This document shows, piece by piece, positions 53,565-63,853 of a stretch of DNA of 64,000 bases. Each line of letters starts with the position of its first letter. The stretch's first letter is position 1. The DNA is from Streptomyces roseoverticillatus (GTDB lineage Bacteria > Actinomycetota > Actinomycetes > Streptomycetales > Streptomycetaceae): positions 124,001-188,000 of the forward strand of contig NZ_JOFL01000004.1 in the NCBI RefSeq assembly GCF_000719265.1, written 5' to 3'. The notes under the pieces are model-generated. The model was not told the origin of the DNA and did not search any database. It worked only from the letters and a program-made list of their open reading frames with translations. Position numbers and translations under genes: made by a program.

Positions 53565-54948
53565 GCCAGGCCCTCCAGTACGTCGGCGAGTGCGGTCACC
53601 CCGGCCAGGCAGTCGTCCTCGGAGGCCGTTTCGGCGGGTGAGTGGGAGACGCCTGTGGGGTTGCGTACGAACAGCATGGCGGTGGGGACGGCTCCGGAGA
53701 GGATTCCGGCGTCGTGTCCCGCCCCCGTACCGAGGACGGGGACGCTGCCGCCGCCCTCGCCCAGGATGCGGGCGAGCTCGTCGCGCAGGGCGTGCTCGAA
53801 CTCGATGACGGGCGTGAACGACTCCCGCGTGATCCGCACGTCGATGCCGTCGCGCTCGCCGCGCTCCACGGCCGCCTTCTCGATCTCGGCGACCACGAGG
53901 TCGAGGGTCTGCTGGTCAGCGGCGCGCGAGTCCAGCCAGCCGCGCACGAGGGAGGGGATCGCGTTCACGCCGTTCGGCTCGACGCTGACCTTCCCGAAGG
54001 TGGCCAGGGCACCGGCCAGCCGTGCCTTCTTGCGGGCGGCGAGGACGGTGTTGGCGTAGGTCAGCATCGGGTCCCGGCGGTCCTCGATGCGGGTCGTGCC
54101 GGCGTGGTTGGCCTCGCCGTGGAAGTCGAACCGCCAGCGGCCGTGCGGCCAGATGGCGGAGGCGATGCCGACGGCGTGGTCCGACAGGTCCAGGGCGCGG
54201 CCCTGCTCGACGTGCAGCTCGACGAAGGCGCCGATGCGGGCGAGGCGATCGGGATCCGGGCCGATGGCCTCCGGGTCGTAGCCCGCGCGCTCCATGGCCT
54301 GCGCGAGGGAGAGCCCCTCGGCGTCCCGGAGGGCGTGAGCCGCCTCGATGGAGAGCCGGCCGGCGGTCAGGCGCGAGCCCACGCAGGCCAGGCCGAAGCG
54401 GGCCCCCTCCTCGTCGCCGAAGTTGACGATCGCGAGGGGGCGGGACGGCTGCGCGCCGCGGCCGCGGAGCTCGTCGAGGGCGGCGAACGACGAGACGACG
54501 CCGAGCGGGCCGTCGAAGGCGCCGCCGTCCGGGACGGAGTCCAGGTGCGATCCGGTGACGACGGCGTCCCCGGCGTCGGGGTCGCCGAGCCAGGCCCACT
54601 GGTTGCCGTTCCGGTCGACCTCGTAGGCGAGCCCCCTGGCTTCCGCCTGGGTGCGGAACCAGGCGCGGCAGTCGGTGTCGGCGCCGGTCCAGGCGAGGCG
54701 GCGGTAGCCGCCGGTGTCTTTGTCACGGCCGATAGGGCGCAGATCGGCCCACATCTCGTGGAAGCTCGCCCCACTGGTCGTGGGCAGTCGTTCCGCAGGG
54801 CGGAACGGGTGGGCACGACCCGTCCACCGGCCCGCACCCGACTCGGATGCCTCCGGTGGGGCGGACGCGCCGTCGCCGGCTGCGGGTGCGGTTGTGCCCA
54901 CCCGTTCCGCCCCGGCGGAACGACTGCCCACAACCGGATCGGGCTCGC

Positions 54949-54952
<4 letters not shown>
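53555..54952 (-). CDS. M20 peptidase-family amidohydrolase (allantoate amidohydrolase-like) with inserted N-terminal extension
   Basis: The product is 465 residues from GTG 54952, which overlaps the hutU TGA as GTGA. The core begins near [15 protein letters not shown] at about residue 62, where relatives normally start. Metal and catalytic residues are in [31 protein letters not shown] and [11 protein letters not shown]; the dimerisation lid has [11 protein letters not shown], and [11 protein letters not shown] and [10 protein letters not shown] end the domain. The extra N-terminal residues are encoded by a palindromic repeat element. An ATG at the MWADL position is an alternative start. As no hutG is present in this window, it may deformylate formylglutamate (inference). 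Confidence 0.88.
54776..54935. mobile_element. 160-bp MITE-like element inserted in frame in the M20 gene
   Basis: The left end 54776-54820 (begins GGTCGTGGGCAGTCGTTCCG) and right end 54890-54935 (begins GGTTGTGCCCACCCGTTCCG) are 45- and 46-bp inverted copies of each other. Each also has an internal CGTTCCGC/GCGGAACG hairpin. The element encodes no protein of its own. On the minus strand it reads through without a stop and adds two related peptides ([15 protein letters not shown] and [14 protein letters not shown]) near the N-terminus. I recall similar GTTCCGC..GCGGAAC palindromes as intergenic repeats in Streptomyces. Confidence 0.8.
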
Positions 54953-56613
<1,661 letters not shown>

Positions 56614-56658
56614 GGGGCCCTGCCTCCCTGGCGGCTGCTCTCGCTGCTCTGCCCTGCT

Positions 56659-56695
56659 CTGAATAGAACACTGCACATCTTGGGTGGCTGAATAG
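56659..56695 (-). promoter_or_regulatory. hut operon promoter region with direct repeats
   Basis: Upstream of hutU the sequence is AT-richer. Two CTATTCAG copies (minus strand; plus-strand CTGAATAG at 56659-56666 and 56688-56695) are spaced 29 bp apart. TTGACT, reading leftward from about 56705, is a possible -35. The repeats are candidate binding sites for a hut regulator. Confidence 0.4.
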
Positions 56696-56701
56696 CTCTA
56701 G

Positions 56702-58216
56702 TCAACGGGTGTCGGGCGAAACCGGTGGATCGGACGTCACATCCCCGGCCCCGTCCGGCGGCCCCGCGAGGTCCCCGAGCCGCACCGGATGGGCCAGCGG
56801 CCTCCGGTCCATCGCATGCGGATCGGCGACGGGGGCGCCCAGGAACGCCGCGGCGAGCTCGGCCGTGTTCCGCCCGCACACCCGCCCCTGGCAGGCGCCC
56901 AGCCCGGCGCGGCACGCCAGCTTCAGCGCCCGCATCCCGTCCGCGCCGCGCGCTACGACAGCGTCCCGCAGCTCCCCGTACGACACCTCCTCGCACCGGC
57001 ACACCAGCGTGTCCTCGCGCAGCCAGCCGCGCCAGCCGCCCGGCACGGGGTGCGCCCGCGCGAGCGCCTGCCCGAACCGCTGCCCGGAGCGGACCCGCGC
57101 GGCGACGGCCGCGAGGCGGGCCGGAGGCGGGGGCGTGAGGCCCGCGCCGGGGGCCGTTCCTCCGGCTGCGGCCACCCATTGGCGCTCGGCCAGGTCCGCC
57201 ACCGCCGACAGACCCGCCAGCTCGCCCTCCGCCGCGGCGGCCGGCGCGCCCGCGATCCCGGTGAGCTCACCGGCCGCGTACACGCCCGGTACGGTCGTCG
57301 CCTGCCGCCCGTCGATGACCACGTGCCCGTCGCGCACGGCGCACCCCGCCGCCAGCGGCAGCTCCAGCTGCGGCGTGAACCCGTAGCCGACGCACACCGC
57401 GTCCACCGGCGCCAGGCGCTGCTCGCTGCCCGGGACCGGATGCCAGCCGGCGTCCAGGCGGGCGACGGTGACGGCCTCGACGCGGTCCCGGCCGTGCGCG
57501 GCGACGACCGCGTGCCGCGTCCGGTACGGGACGCGCCCGCGGGCCAGCCCGGCGGCGTACGAACCGAGCTCCGCGAGCCTGCCGGGGCCGCCGTCGCGCA
57601 GGGCGGCGGCGGGGCTGCGCAGCCAGCGCGCCGGGTTCCCCGCCTCGTACACGCCCAGGACGTGCGCCCCGACGTCCAGCAGGGACAGCGCCACCGGCAG
57701 CAGGAACGGGCCGGTCCCCGACACCACCGCCCGGGCGCCGACGGCCGTCCGCTGCCCCTCGGCGAGCGCCTGCGCCGCGCCCGCTGTGACCACGCCCGGC
57801 AGCTCCCAGCCGGGGAACGGCAGCGTGCGGTCGAAGGCGCCGGTGCACAGGACGAGCGCGTCGGCCGTGAGCGTGCGCACGGGGCGGCCGCGGTCGTCCG
57901 CGGGGCCCTGCTGCAGGTGGACGAGGTGCCGGCCGGGCGCCGGGCCGGGCTCCAGCGCCCAGACGGTGGCGCCGGCCAGGTGCTCGATACGGTGCTGGAC
58001 GGCGACGGCCACCTCCAGCGGGTGGGTGACGGAGGTGACCTCTCCGTCGGTGACGGCGGCGGGCCGCCGCCCGTACCGGCCGCCGACGCGCTCCGAGCTG
58101 TCGACGAGCACGACGCGCGCCCCGCACCGGGCGGCGCTCAGTGCGGCCCGCGAGCCGGCGGGGCCGGCGCCGACCACGACCACGAGGGGAGAAGGTATGA
58201 GGGAGGGGCCGCTCAT
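56702..58216 (-). CDS. HcnB-like FAD/NAD(P)-binding oxidoreductase subunit
   Basis: The product is 504 residues, starting at ATG 58216, overlapping the stop of the upstream gene as ATGA. It has VVVVGAGPAGSRAALSAARC for FAD, VVSGTGPFLLPVALSLLDVG for NAD(P), a flavin-linked AAGELTGIAGA, and a C-terminal BFD-like [2Fe-2S] domain with Cys in VCRCEEVSYGEL and ACQGRVCG. This is the architecture of the alpha subunit of hydrogen cyanide synthase, opine oxidase and D-hydroxyproline dehydrogenase complexes. It works with the two genes upstream. The substrate is unknown; an amino-acid or opine is likely. Confidence 0.9.
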   Translation of the reverse strand: MSGPSLIPSPLVVVVGAGPAGSRAALSAARCGARVVLVDSSERVGGRYGRRPAAVTDGEVTSVTHPLEVAVAVQHRIEHLAGATVWALEPGPAPGRHLVHLQQGPADDRGRPVRTLTADALVLCTGAFDRTLPFPGWELPGVVTAGAAQALAEGQRTAVGARAVVSGTGPFLLPVALSLLDVGAHVLGVYEAGNPARWLRSPAAALRDGGPGRLAELGSYAAGLARGRVPYRTRHAVVAAHGRDRVEAVTVARLDAGWHPVPGSEQRLAPVDAVCVGYGFTPQLELPLAAGCAVRDGHVVIDGRQATTVPGVYAAGELTGIAGAPAAAAEGELAGLSAVADLAERQWVAAAGGTAPGAGLTPPPPARLAAVAARVRSGQRFGQALARAHPVPGGWRGWLREDTLVCRCEEVSYGELRDAVVARGADGMRALKLACRAGLGACQGRVCGRNTAELAAAFLGAPVADPHAMDRRPLAHPVRLGDLAGPPDGAGDVTSDPPVSPDTR

Positions 58217-58560
58217 GCGACCTCGTCCGCCTCGTCCGCCTCATCCACTCCGTCCTTCTCACCCGTGTCGCGCACGGGCCGTACGGTCTCCGTGCCCGCG
58301 GGCAGGCGGGCACCGCGCAGGGTCTCCACCCGGTCGCCGTCGCGCAGTTCACGCAGGCAGGCCCGGACGTCCGGGAGGCCGTTGACGACGAGCAAGCAGT
58401 CGTAGCAGACGCCGACGCCGCAGAAGACGCCGCGCGGGCGGCCGCCGAGGCGGGTGGTGCGCCAGGACCGGCGGCCCGTCGCCAGCAGCAGGGCCGCCAC
58501 GGTCTGGCCGGGCAGGGCGCGGTGCCGCTCGCCGTCGACGTACACCGTCATCAGTGCCAT
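58213..58560 (-). CDS. HcnA-like (2Fe-2S)-binding subunit
   Basis: The product is 115 residues, starting at ATG 58560 behind AAGGAG. The plant-type [2Fe-2S] cluster site is FCGVGVCYDCLLVVNGLPDV followed by RACLREL, giving four Cys in the C-x4-C-x2-C-x(10-12)-C spacing of the family. It passes electrons between the two flavin subunits. The C-terminal tail is very acidic (EKDGVDEADEADEVA). It overlaps the downstream FAD subunit gene, and together the three genes form one operon. Confidence 0.92.
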   Translation of the reverse strand: MALMTVYVDGERHRALPGQTVAALLLATGRRSWRTTRLGGRPRGVFCGVGVCYDCLLVVNGLPDVRACLRELRDGDRVETLRGARLPAGTETVRPVRDTGEKDGVDEADEADEVA

Positions 58561-58600
58561 CCGTTCTCCTTCCGGATGCCGGGGGATGTGCAGGGGAGTG

Positions 58601-59815
58601 TCAGAAGGCCGCGGATGCGAAGCGGCCGGCCCGGAACGGCTCCGGGTCCACATGCGGCGGCTCACCCGCCCACAGCTCGGCGAGCAGCTCCCCGGTGGCG
58701 GCGGCCAGGCCGATGCCGGCGCCCTCGTGACCGGTCGCGTGCCACAGGCCGGGGCGGCGCGGGTCCTCGCCGACGACCGGCAGGTGATCGGGGGTGTACG
58801 GGCGGAAGCCGCCGTACGCCCGCATGACGGGCACGCCGCCGAGCACGGGGAAGAGGCGCGCCGCCCCGCGGGCCAGCGCGCGCAGCACGTCGGCGCGCAG
58901 CGTCGCGTCGAAGCCGGCGCGGCGGCTGGAGCCGATCAGGACCGTCCCGGCCTGCGTCGCCTCGACGACGGCCGCCACCTGCAGCGCCGCGTCCGCGTTG
59001 CCGACGGCGCGCACGTAGCCGGCGTCGTACACCTTGTGCCGCACCGTGCCGTGCGGGAGCGGCGCCGTGACAAGAACGGTGCCCTGACGGGGCAGGACGG
59101 GCAGGGGCGCGCCGGCGGCCGCGGCGAACTGCCCGGCCCACGGGCCGCAGGCGTTGACGACCGCGCCGCACGGAACGCGGCCCTCCGACGTCCGTACGCC
59201 CACGATCCGCTGCCCGTCCCGGCCGGTCTCCACACCGGTCACCTCCACGTCGGTACGGATCCGGCCGCCCCGCGCCCGCACGGCGGCCAGCAGCGACGTG
59301 GCCGCCAGGACCGGCTGCAGCTGCGCGTCCTCCGGATAGTGCACGGCGGCGCGCACGCCGGGCGTCAGATGCGGCTCGTACGCGGCCGCCTCGCCCTGCG
59401 CGAGCTCCCGCGCGTCCACGCCCGCGGCGCGCTGGGCCGCGGCGAACGCGCGCAGCGCGATGCCGGACGGGTCGTCGGTGGCGACCACGAGGCCGCCCTT
59501 CGCCTCGTACTCGCACTCCGCCCGCCCCGGACCGAGCTCCTCGCGGAGCGCGGCGAGGAGCCGGGGCCAGCGGCGCAGGGAGGCCTGGGCGAGGGCCAGT
59601 CCGGGGCCCGGGGCCCGGCCGGAGACGAGGAGGTTGCCCTCGCCGCACGCGGTCGTCCCGGCGGCCAGCGGGCCCCGGTCGAGCACAAGTACTTGTGCCC
59701 CGCGCCGCGTCAGCGACTCGGCGCACGCCGCGCCGACGATGCCGCTGCCGACCACGACGACGTCGGCGTCGGCCGCGCCGTTTATGTATTCCCGCTCTTT
59801 CCGCAGAACGCGCAC
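58601..59815 (-). CDS. HcnC/DadA-like FAD-dependent amine oxidoreductase
   Basis: The product is 404 residues, starting at GTG 59815 with no strong RBS. The DAO-fold has VVVVGSGIVGAACAESLTRR at about 20, TTACGEGNLLVSG, VVNACGPWAGQFAAAAG and the C-terminal GFRPYTPDHLPVVG and GHEGAGIGLAAATG. It is the catalytic subunit of an HcnABC/opine-oxidase/D-hydroxyproline dehydrogenase-type complex and the first gene of the leftward operon. A D-amino-acid, D-hydroxyproline, glycine or opine substrate is possible; sequence alone does not decide. Confidence 0.9.
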   Translation of the reverse strand: MRVLRKEREYINGAADADVVVVGSGIVGAACAESLTRRGAQVLVLDRGPLAAGTTACGEGNLLVSGRAPGPGLALAQASLRRWPRLLAALREELGPGRAECEYEAKGGLVVATDDPSGIALRAFAAAQRAAGVDARELAQGEAAAYEPHLTPGVRAAVHYPEDAQLQPVLAATSLLAAVRARGGRIRTDVEVTGVETGRDGQRIVGVRTSEGRVPCGAVVNACGPWAGQFAAAAGAPLPVLPRQGTVLVTAPLPHGTVRHKVYDAGYVRAVGNADAALQVAAVVEATQAGTVLIGSSRRAGFDATLRADVLRALARGAARLFPVLGGVPVMRAYGGFRPYTPDHLPVVGEDPRRPGLWHATGHEGAGIGLAAATGELLAELWAGEPPHVDPEPFRAGRFASAAF

Positions 59816-59945
59816 GCCAGTCGCACCGCCGTTCCCCCAGAGGCCGCCGCGACGCTATTCGCCCCGCGGCGGGCGGGTCAACACCCCTGGCGCGGTAAGG
59901 CCGCCCCATGTTCGTGCAGTGCCCCTCTTGTTTCGAGGGCTCTCG

Positions 59946-60179
59946 TCAGGGCTGCCGCCGCCGCTCGGCATTCACCTCGGCCACGCGGGCCCGCAGCCGC
60001 TCCGCGACGCCGACGGGCTCCACGTCCTCAAGGGCCGTGACCCACTCCCGCCCTCCGCCGAACGCACGCAGGTACACCCACGACGGCGTCGCGTCCATCA
60101 CCTCCCCGACACGGTCACGTCGCCTGTCCAGCACCATCGAGCCCACTGCGGGCACCGCTGCTTCTTCGTTCGTCTGCAT
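59946..60179 (-). CDS. Small conserved Streptomyces protein
   Basis: The product is 77 residues, starting at ATG 60179. An SH3-like small beta domain is suggested by VGSMVLDRRRDRVGEVMDAT and YLRAFGGGREWVTALEDVEP, followed by a C-terminal Arg-rich helix. Such small proteins are common beside regulators in Streptomyces and of unknown function. It lies 79 bp downstream of the XRE gene and is probably co-transcribed. Confidence 0.75.
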   Translation of the reverse strand: MQTNEEAAVPAVGSMVLDRRRDRVGEVMDATPSWVYLRAFGGGREWVTALEDVEPVGVAERLRARVAEVNAERRRQP

Positions 60180-60258
60180 GGCACATGACGTTAAGGACCA
60201 GGCGTTTTGCCCGGCAATGGCACTCTGCGGCGACGGCCGGGAGAAGTGCCACTGTGCG

Positions 60259-61440
60259 TCACATGGGGACGCCGATCGCGTCGGCCAGGGACCGCATGCC
60301 GGGCGTGAGGGTCCGCCTCCGGCTGATCACACGGCCGAGGATGTCGTGTGCGTAGCGCTGGTTGGGCAGCCACTGGGGTGCCGCCGTCCGGATGCCCTGG
60401 AGGACATCGACCGCCTCCGCGTACTGACGTGAGCGCACATGGGCTTCGGCCACATCCAAGAGGTGGCGGTTGCGGTTGTTGGACGTGGGACGCATGCCGT
60501 GTACGGGCACGCGTTCGGCGAGCTGCAGGACAACGTCCGGCCGGTCGGCGATCATTGCGTTCTCGGCGCGCTTGAGGGCGACGGTCACGGGCCCGAAAGC
60601 GCGCAGGAAGTCCTTGTCAGGGGCGAACTCCCGGCCCATGGCCACGGCTGCGGCGTGCGCCAGCCTCAGGGAGTCCTCGGCCTCGCCGGGCCGGTTGTCC
60701 CTGATGGACGCGGCGGAGAGGCGCAGGAGCAGCCACCCCCATGCACTCAGCTCCGCGGCGGTGGCACGGGACATCCGCGGCTCCACCTCGTCGGCCCACT
60801 TGCTCGCGAGCTCGCGCGCGGCGGCCAGCCGGCCCTGCCGGAGGAGCAGCCAGCACTGGGTGCTCACAGTGGCCGCCCCGTGGAGCCCGTCCGGCGAGCC
60901 GGCCAGGGACCGGTCGAGAGCGGAGTGCGCTGCGGCGAACTGCCGCGTCTGGGTCAGCAGCCACCCGGTGAGCTGCAGGACGCGGGCGTGCACCGCCCTC
61001 CCCTCGGGGCCCGCCGCGGCCAGCGCCTCGGCGTCGCGGATCAGTGGCGGCAGCAGCGTGCTCAGTTCGGCGTACCGGTCACCGGAGAAGAGGGGAACGG
61101 CTGCGTCGAGGGTGCTGAGGACTCCGGCGGCCGTGGGCGGCTCTTCGGGCCCGCCCGGCGGCCCGTCGGAGTCGAGGGCCAGCCGCACGGCCTCCCACTG
61201 GTCCACGGCCGGGAGCTCGTCCCTTCCCTCTGGTTCCGCGAGGAGGGAGCTGGTCGGCACGCCCAGCGCGACGGCGAGCTGCCGGGCCGTCTCCAAGCGG
61301 GTGTCGTTCCGCTCGCCTTGTTCGAGTTTGCGGATCAGCGAGAGCGATACACCGGACTCAGCAGCGAGTTCCCGCTGGCTCAGACCCCGCCGCTTGCGTA
61401 CGTCCTGGAGCCGTTGGCCGATCGTGGCACCCATGGGCAT
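60259..61440 (-). CDS. XRE-family regulator with TPR-like C-terminal domain
   Basis: The product is 393 residues, starting at ATG 61440 (MPM); ATG 61434 is possible. TACGCT, reading leftward just upstream, with no RBS suggests a leaderless mRNA. The HTH at about 5-60 includes RLQDVRKRRGLSQRELAAES, GVSLSLIRKLEQGERNDTRL. A helical TPR-like domain follows (LRQGRLAAARELASKWADEV, GWLLLRLSAASIRDNRPGEA, LDVAEAHVRSRQYAEAVDVL). This architecture resembles Streptomyces regulators that respond to signalling ligands. The target is unknown; it is separated from the sigma operon by two hairpins. Confidence 0.9.
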   Translation of the reverse strand: MPMGATIGQRLQDVRKRRGLSQRELAAESGVSLSLIRKLEQGERNDTRLETARQLAVALGVPTSSLLAEPEGRDELPAVDQWEAVRLALDSDGPPGGPEEPPTAAGVLSTLDAAVPLFSGDRYAELSTLLPPLIRDAEALAAAGPEGRAVHARVLQLTGWLLTQTRQFAAAHSALDRSLAGSPDGLHGAATVSTQCWLLLRQGRLAAARELASKWADEVEPRMSRATAAELSAWGWLLLRLSAASIRDNRPGEAEDSLRLAHAAAVAMGREFAPDKDFLRAFGPVTVALKRAENAMIADRPDVVLQLAERVPVHGMRPTSNNRNRHLLDVAEAHVRSRQYAEAVDVLQGIRTAAPQWLPNQRYAHDILGRVISRRRTLTPGMRSLADAIGVPM

Positions 61441-61490
61441 GGACCGAGCGTACGCCCTCCGCCCGTGGCGGATCCGGGCAACGAAACGCC

Positions 61491-61552
61491 GCGTGCCGCA
61501 CGGCAGTTCCCGTGCGGCACGCGGCAATGGTGAGTGAGGCCGAAGGCCTCAC
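61491..61552. terminator. Two successive terminator hairpins downstream of the sigma factor gene
   Basis: GTGAGGCC-GAA-GGCCTCAC (61534-61552) and GCGTGCCGCACGG-CAGTTC-CCGTGCGGCACGC (61491-61522) are perfect stems. They lie between the sigma gene stop (61555) and the XRE start (61440), both leftward. They probably insulate the two units. Confidence 0.7.
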
Positions 61553-61554
61553 CC

Positions 61555-62463
61555 TCACTCCTCGGTGAGCAGGCCTCTCCGGAGGCGACGCAGCGTGCGC
61601 GACAGGAGGCGTGAGACGTGCATCTGGGAGATGCCCAGTTCCTCGCCGATCTCCGACTGGGTCATGTTCGCCACGAACCGCAGGGACAGGATCTTCCGGT
61701 CCCGGTGCGGGAGTTCGGCGATCATCGGCTTGAGGGAGGCGACGTACTCGATGCCCTCCAGGTCGTGGTCCTCGTAGCCGATGCGCGCGGCGAGCGTGCT
61801 CTCGGCCTCCTCGTCCTGGGACTGGGCGGCGGCGTCCAGGGAGCTCGCCGAGTAGGCGTTGCTCGCGGCCATGCCCTCGACGACCTCGTCCTCGGACAGG
61901 CCCAGGCGTTCGGCGAGTTCGCCGACGGTGGGGGCGCGGTCCAGGGTCTGGGCGAGTTCGTCGCCGGCCTTGGCCAGGTCGATGCGGAGCTCCTGGAGCC
62001 GGCGCGGCACGCGCACGGACCAGCTGGTGTCGCGGAAGAACCGCTTGATCTCACCGATGATCGTCGGCATCGCGAACGTCGGGAACTCGACGCCCCGGCT
62101 GAGCTCGAAGCGGTCGATGGCCTTGATGAGGCCGATCGTGCCGACCTGGACGATGTCCTCCATCGGCTCGCTGCGGGTGCGGAACCTGGCGGCGGCGAAC
62201 CGCACGAGCGCGAGGTTCAGCTCGACCAGGGTGTTCCGTACGTAGGCGTATTCGTGGGTGCCCTCTTCGAGCGCTTCGAGGCGGGCGAAGAGCGTCTTGG
62301 ACAGGGCCCGGGCGTCGTGCGGGGCCAGTTCGCCGGGGGGCGTGGGGCCGAGGTCGCCGATGGCGTCGTAGCCGGCCGGGGACTCGGGGGGCGGGGGTGC
62401 CGACGACGCCGTACGGGTAGCCGTACGCGTATCCGTATGCGTTTCGTCGAGCCGGGGTGACAT
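61555..62463 (-). CDS. sigI: SigB/SigF-type RNA polymerase sigma factor
   Basis: The product is 302 residues, starting at ATG 62463 with GGAGGA upstream; the frame is open further up. A disordered N-terminal 45 residues is followed by region 2 (EDIVQVGTIGLIKAIDRFEL, SRGVEFPTFAMPTIIGEIKR, SWSVRVPRRLQELRIDL), region 3 (RAPTVGELAERLGLSEDEVV) and region 4 (LSLRFVANMTQSEIGEELGI, MHVSRLLSRTLRRLRRGL). This is the B-type stress sigma group. It is divergent from STAS and HATPase genes. The symbol follows S. coelicolor sigI by synteny, recalled from memory. Confidence 0.93.
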   Translation of the reverse strand: MSPRLDETHTDTRTATRTASSAPPPPESPAGYDAIGDLGPTPPGELAPHDARALSKTLFARLEALEEGTHEYAYVRNTLVELNLALVRFAAARFRTRSEPMEDIVQVGTIGLIKAIDRFELSRGVEFPTFAMPTIIGEIKRFFRDTSWSVRVPRRLQELRIDLAKAGDELAQTLDRAPTVGELAERLGLSEDEVVEGMAASNAYSASSLDAAAQSQDEEAESTLAARIGYEDHDLEGIEYVASLKPMIAELPHRDRKILSLRFVANMTQSEIGEELGISQMHVSRLLSRTLRRLRRGLLTEE

Positions 62464-62704
62464 GGTCTCCTCCATCATTCTCGGCATATGGCTGCCGATG
62501 CCGTCGCGTCGTGCTGCGGTGAGCGGCGCCTCCAAAGCCGTTCGTGGTGGATGTCGTCCTACTAGCCCTACCTGCCCTCGCCCTCGCACCGCAAGTGCGT
62601 GATGTCCGTATATGTGCATAATGCCGGACCTTCCGCTTCCGGAGGGCGTAGGGAAGGCGTAGTGTTCTCGGAGCGCCACGCAGGCACACCGAGAAGGGAT
62701 GCGC

Positions 62705-63079
62705 ATGGATCGCGGGATGGTCGGCAGCGCGAGGGGCCGGCTGAATGTAGCCGTCCGGCGGGACAGGGCGAGCGCGATCGTGACGCCGGTGGGCGAGCTC
62801 GATCACCACACGGCGGATGTGCTCCGCGAGCCGCTCGAAGCGGCCATCGCCGACGGCGGCGTCCGGGTCGTTCTGGACTGCTCCCGGCTGGACTTCTGCG
62901 ACTCCACCGGTCTCAACGTGCTCCTCGGCGCCCGGCTCCAGGCCGAGGCCGGCGGCGGCGGGATCCACCTCGCCGCGATGCAGCCCGTGGTCGCCCGCGT
63001 CTTCGAGATCACCGGCGCGGAAGCCGTCTTCACCGTGCACGAGACGCTCGACGCAGCGCTCGCCGGACTCGCCGGCTGA
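62705..63079 (+). CDS. STAS-domain anti-anti-sigma factor
   Basis: The product is 124 residues. ATG 62705 fits GAGAAGG spacing; ATG 62699 is possible. STAS fold: SAIVTPVGELDHHTADVLRE, VRVVLDCSRLDFCDSTGLNV with the phosphorylatable Ser67, and LAAMQPVVARVFEITGAEAV. When unphosphorylated, such proteins bind the anti-sigma kinase and free the sigma factor. It pairs with the HATPase at 63314 and the sigma factor opposite. It corresponds to the arsI-type gene by position (from memory). Confidence 0.94.
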   Translation: MDRGMVGSARGRLNVAVRRDRASAIVTPVGELDHHTADVLREPLEAAIADGGVRVVLDCSRLDFCDSTGLNVLLGARLQAEAGGGGIHLAAMQPVVARVFEITGAEAVFTVHETLDAALAGLAG

Positions 63080-63313
63080 CCCCTGGCGCCCGCGCCCTTC
63101 GCGCGCTTTCCTGTGTGTTATTCAACCGTTACGCGGATCCGGCCTGGAACCGTATCCCGCAGTTGTATGCATCACAGGATCCATGCCGAAGAAGTGGGTG
63201 TTCTCACGAATCGGTCGGGCAGGAGTCTGCTGAATCCGCTCCGTCGGGTCCGTTCCGTCCATACGTTCGTTACGTTCCGTTCTGAATCGGTGAATCGGTG
63301 AGGTGAAGCGCTG
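63080..63313. promoter_or_regulatory. Intergenic region between anti-anti-sigma and anti-sigma genes
   Basis: This 234-bp stretch has no gene. A tandem GAATCGGT pair lies at about 63284-63299, just before the RBS of the next gene. Repeated CGTTC/ACGTT motifs at about 63252-63280 suggest a control region, so the anti-sigma gene may have its own promoter. Confidence 0.35.
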
Positions 63314-63853
63314 ATGAGCACCACCCGGCCGTGCCCTCCGCCGGGCGACCCCGGTCCGGGGGCGGACGGCGCCGCCTCGTCCGGCTCGCCCGGTACGCCG
63401 TCCGGTATGCCGTCGCCGGAGGCGCCCTCGTCGTACGCGCCCCCCGGCGGAGTGCGCCGGCTGCACCTCGTCGGCGTCAGCGGCGCCGTACCGATGTCCC
63501 GTGACTTCGCCCGGCAGGCGCTCTACGACTGGGGCTGGCTGCCCGCCACCGGCGCCGACCACCGCGCCGCCGCGGAAGACGTCCTCCTCGTCGTCTCCGA
63601 GCTCGTCACCAACGCCTGCCTGCACGCCGATGGGCCGGAGGAGCTGCGCGTCAGCTGCGCCGGCAAGGTGCTGCGCCTGGAGGTCGTCGACCTCGGCACC
63701 GGCACCCCCGCCCCGCGCACCCCGCACCGGGCCGGGCGGCCCGGCGGCCACGGGATGTTCATCGTGCAGCGGCTCTGCCTGGACTGGGGGGTCGTGCGGA
63801 ACGAGAGCGGGGCCGGGAAGACGGTGTGGGCGGAGCTGGCCGCGCCGGGCTAG
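63314..63853 (+). CDS. Anti-sigma factor, HATPase-type serine kinase (RsbW-like)
   Basis: The product is 179 residues, starting at ATG 63314 with GAGGTGAAG upstream. A Pro/Gly/Ser-rich N-terminal 45 residues precedes a GHKL domain: N-box EDVLLVVSELVTNACLHADG, G1-like VVDLGTGTPAPR, and G2 GGHGMFIVQRLCLDWGVV. It binds ATP, holds the sigma factor and phosphorylates the STAS partner. Position and family match the prsI-type anti-sigma of the sigI locus (from memory). It is followed by a pyrimidine-rich, gene-free tail. Confidence 0.92.
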   Translation: MSTTRPCPPPGDPGPGADGAASSGSPGTPSGMPSPEAPSSYAPPGGVRRLHLVGVSGAVPMSRDFARQALYDWGWLPATGADHRAAAEDVLLVVSELVTNACLHADGPEELRVSCAGKVLRLEVVDLGTGTPAPRTPHRAGRPGGHGMFIVQRLCLDWGVVRNESGAGKTVWAELAAPG

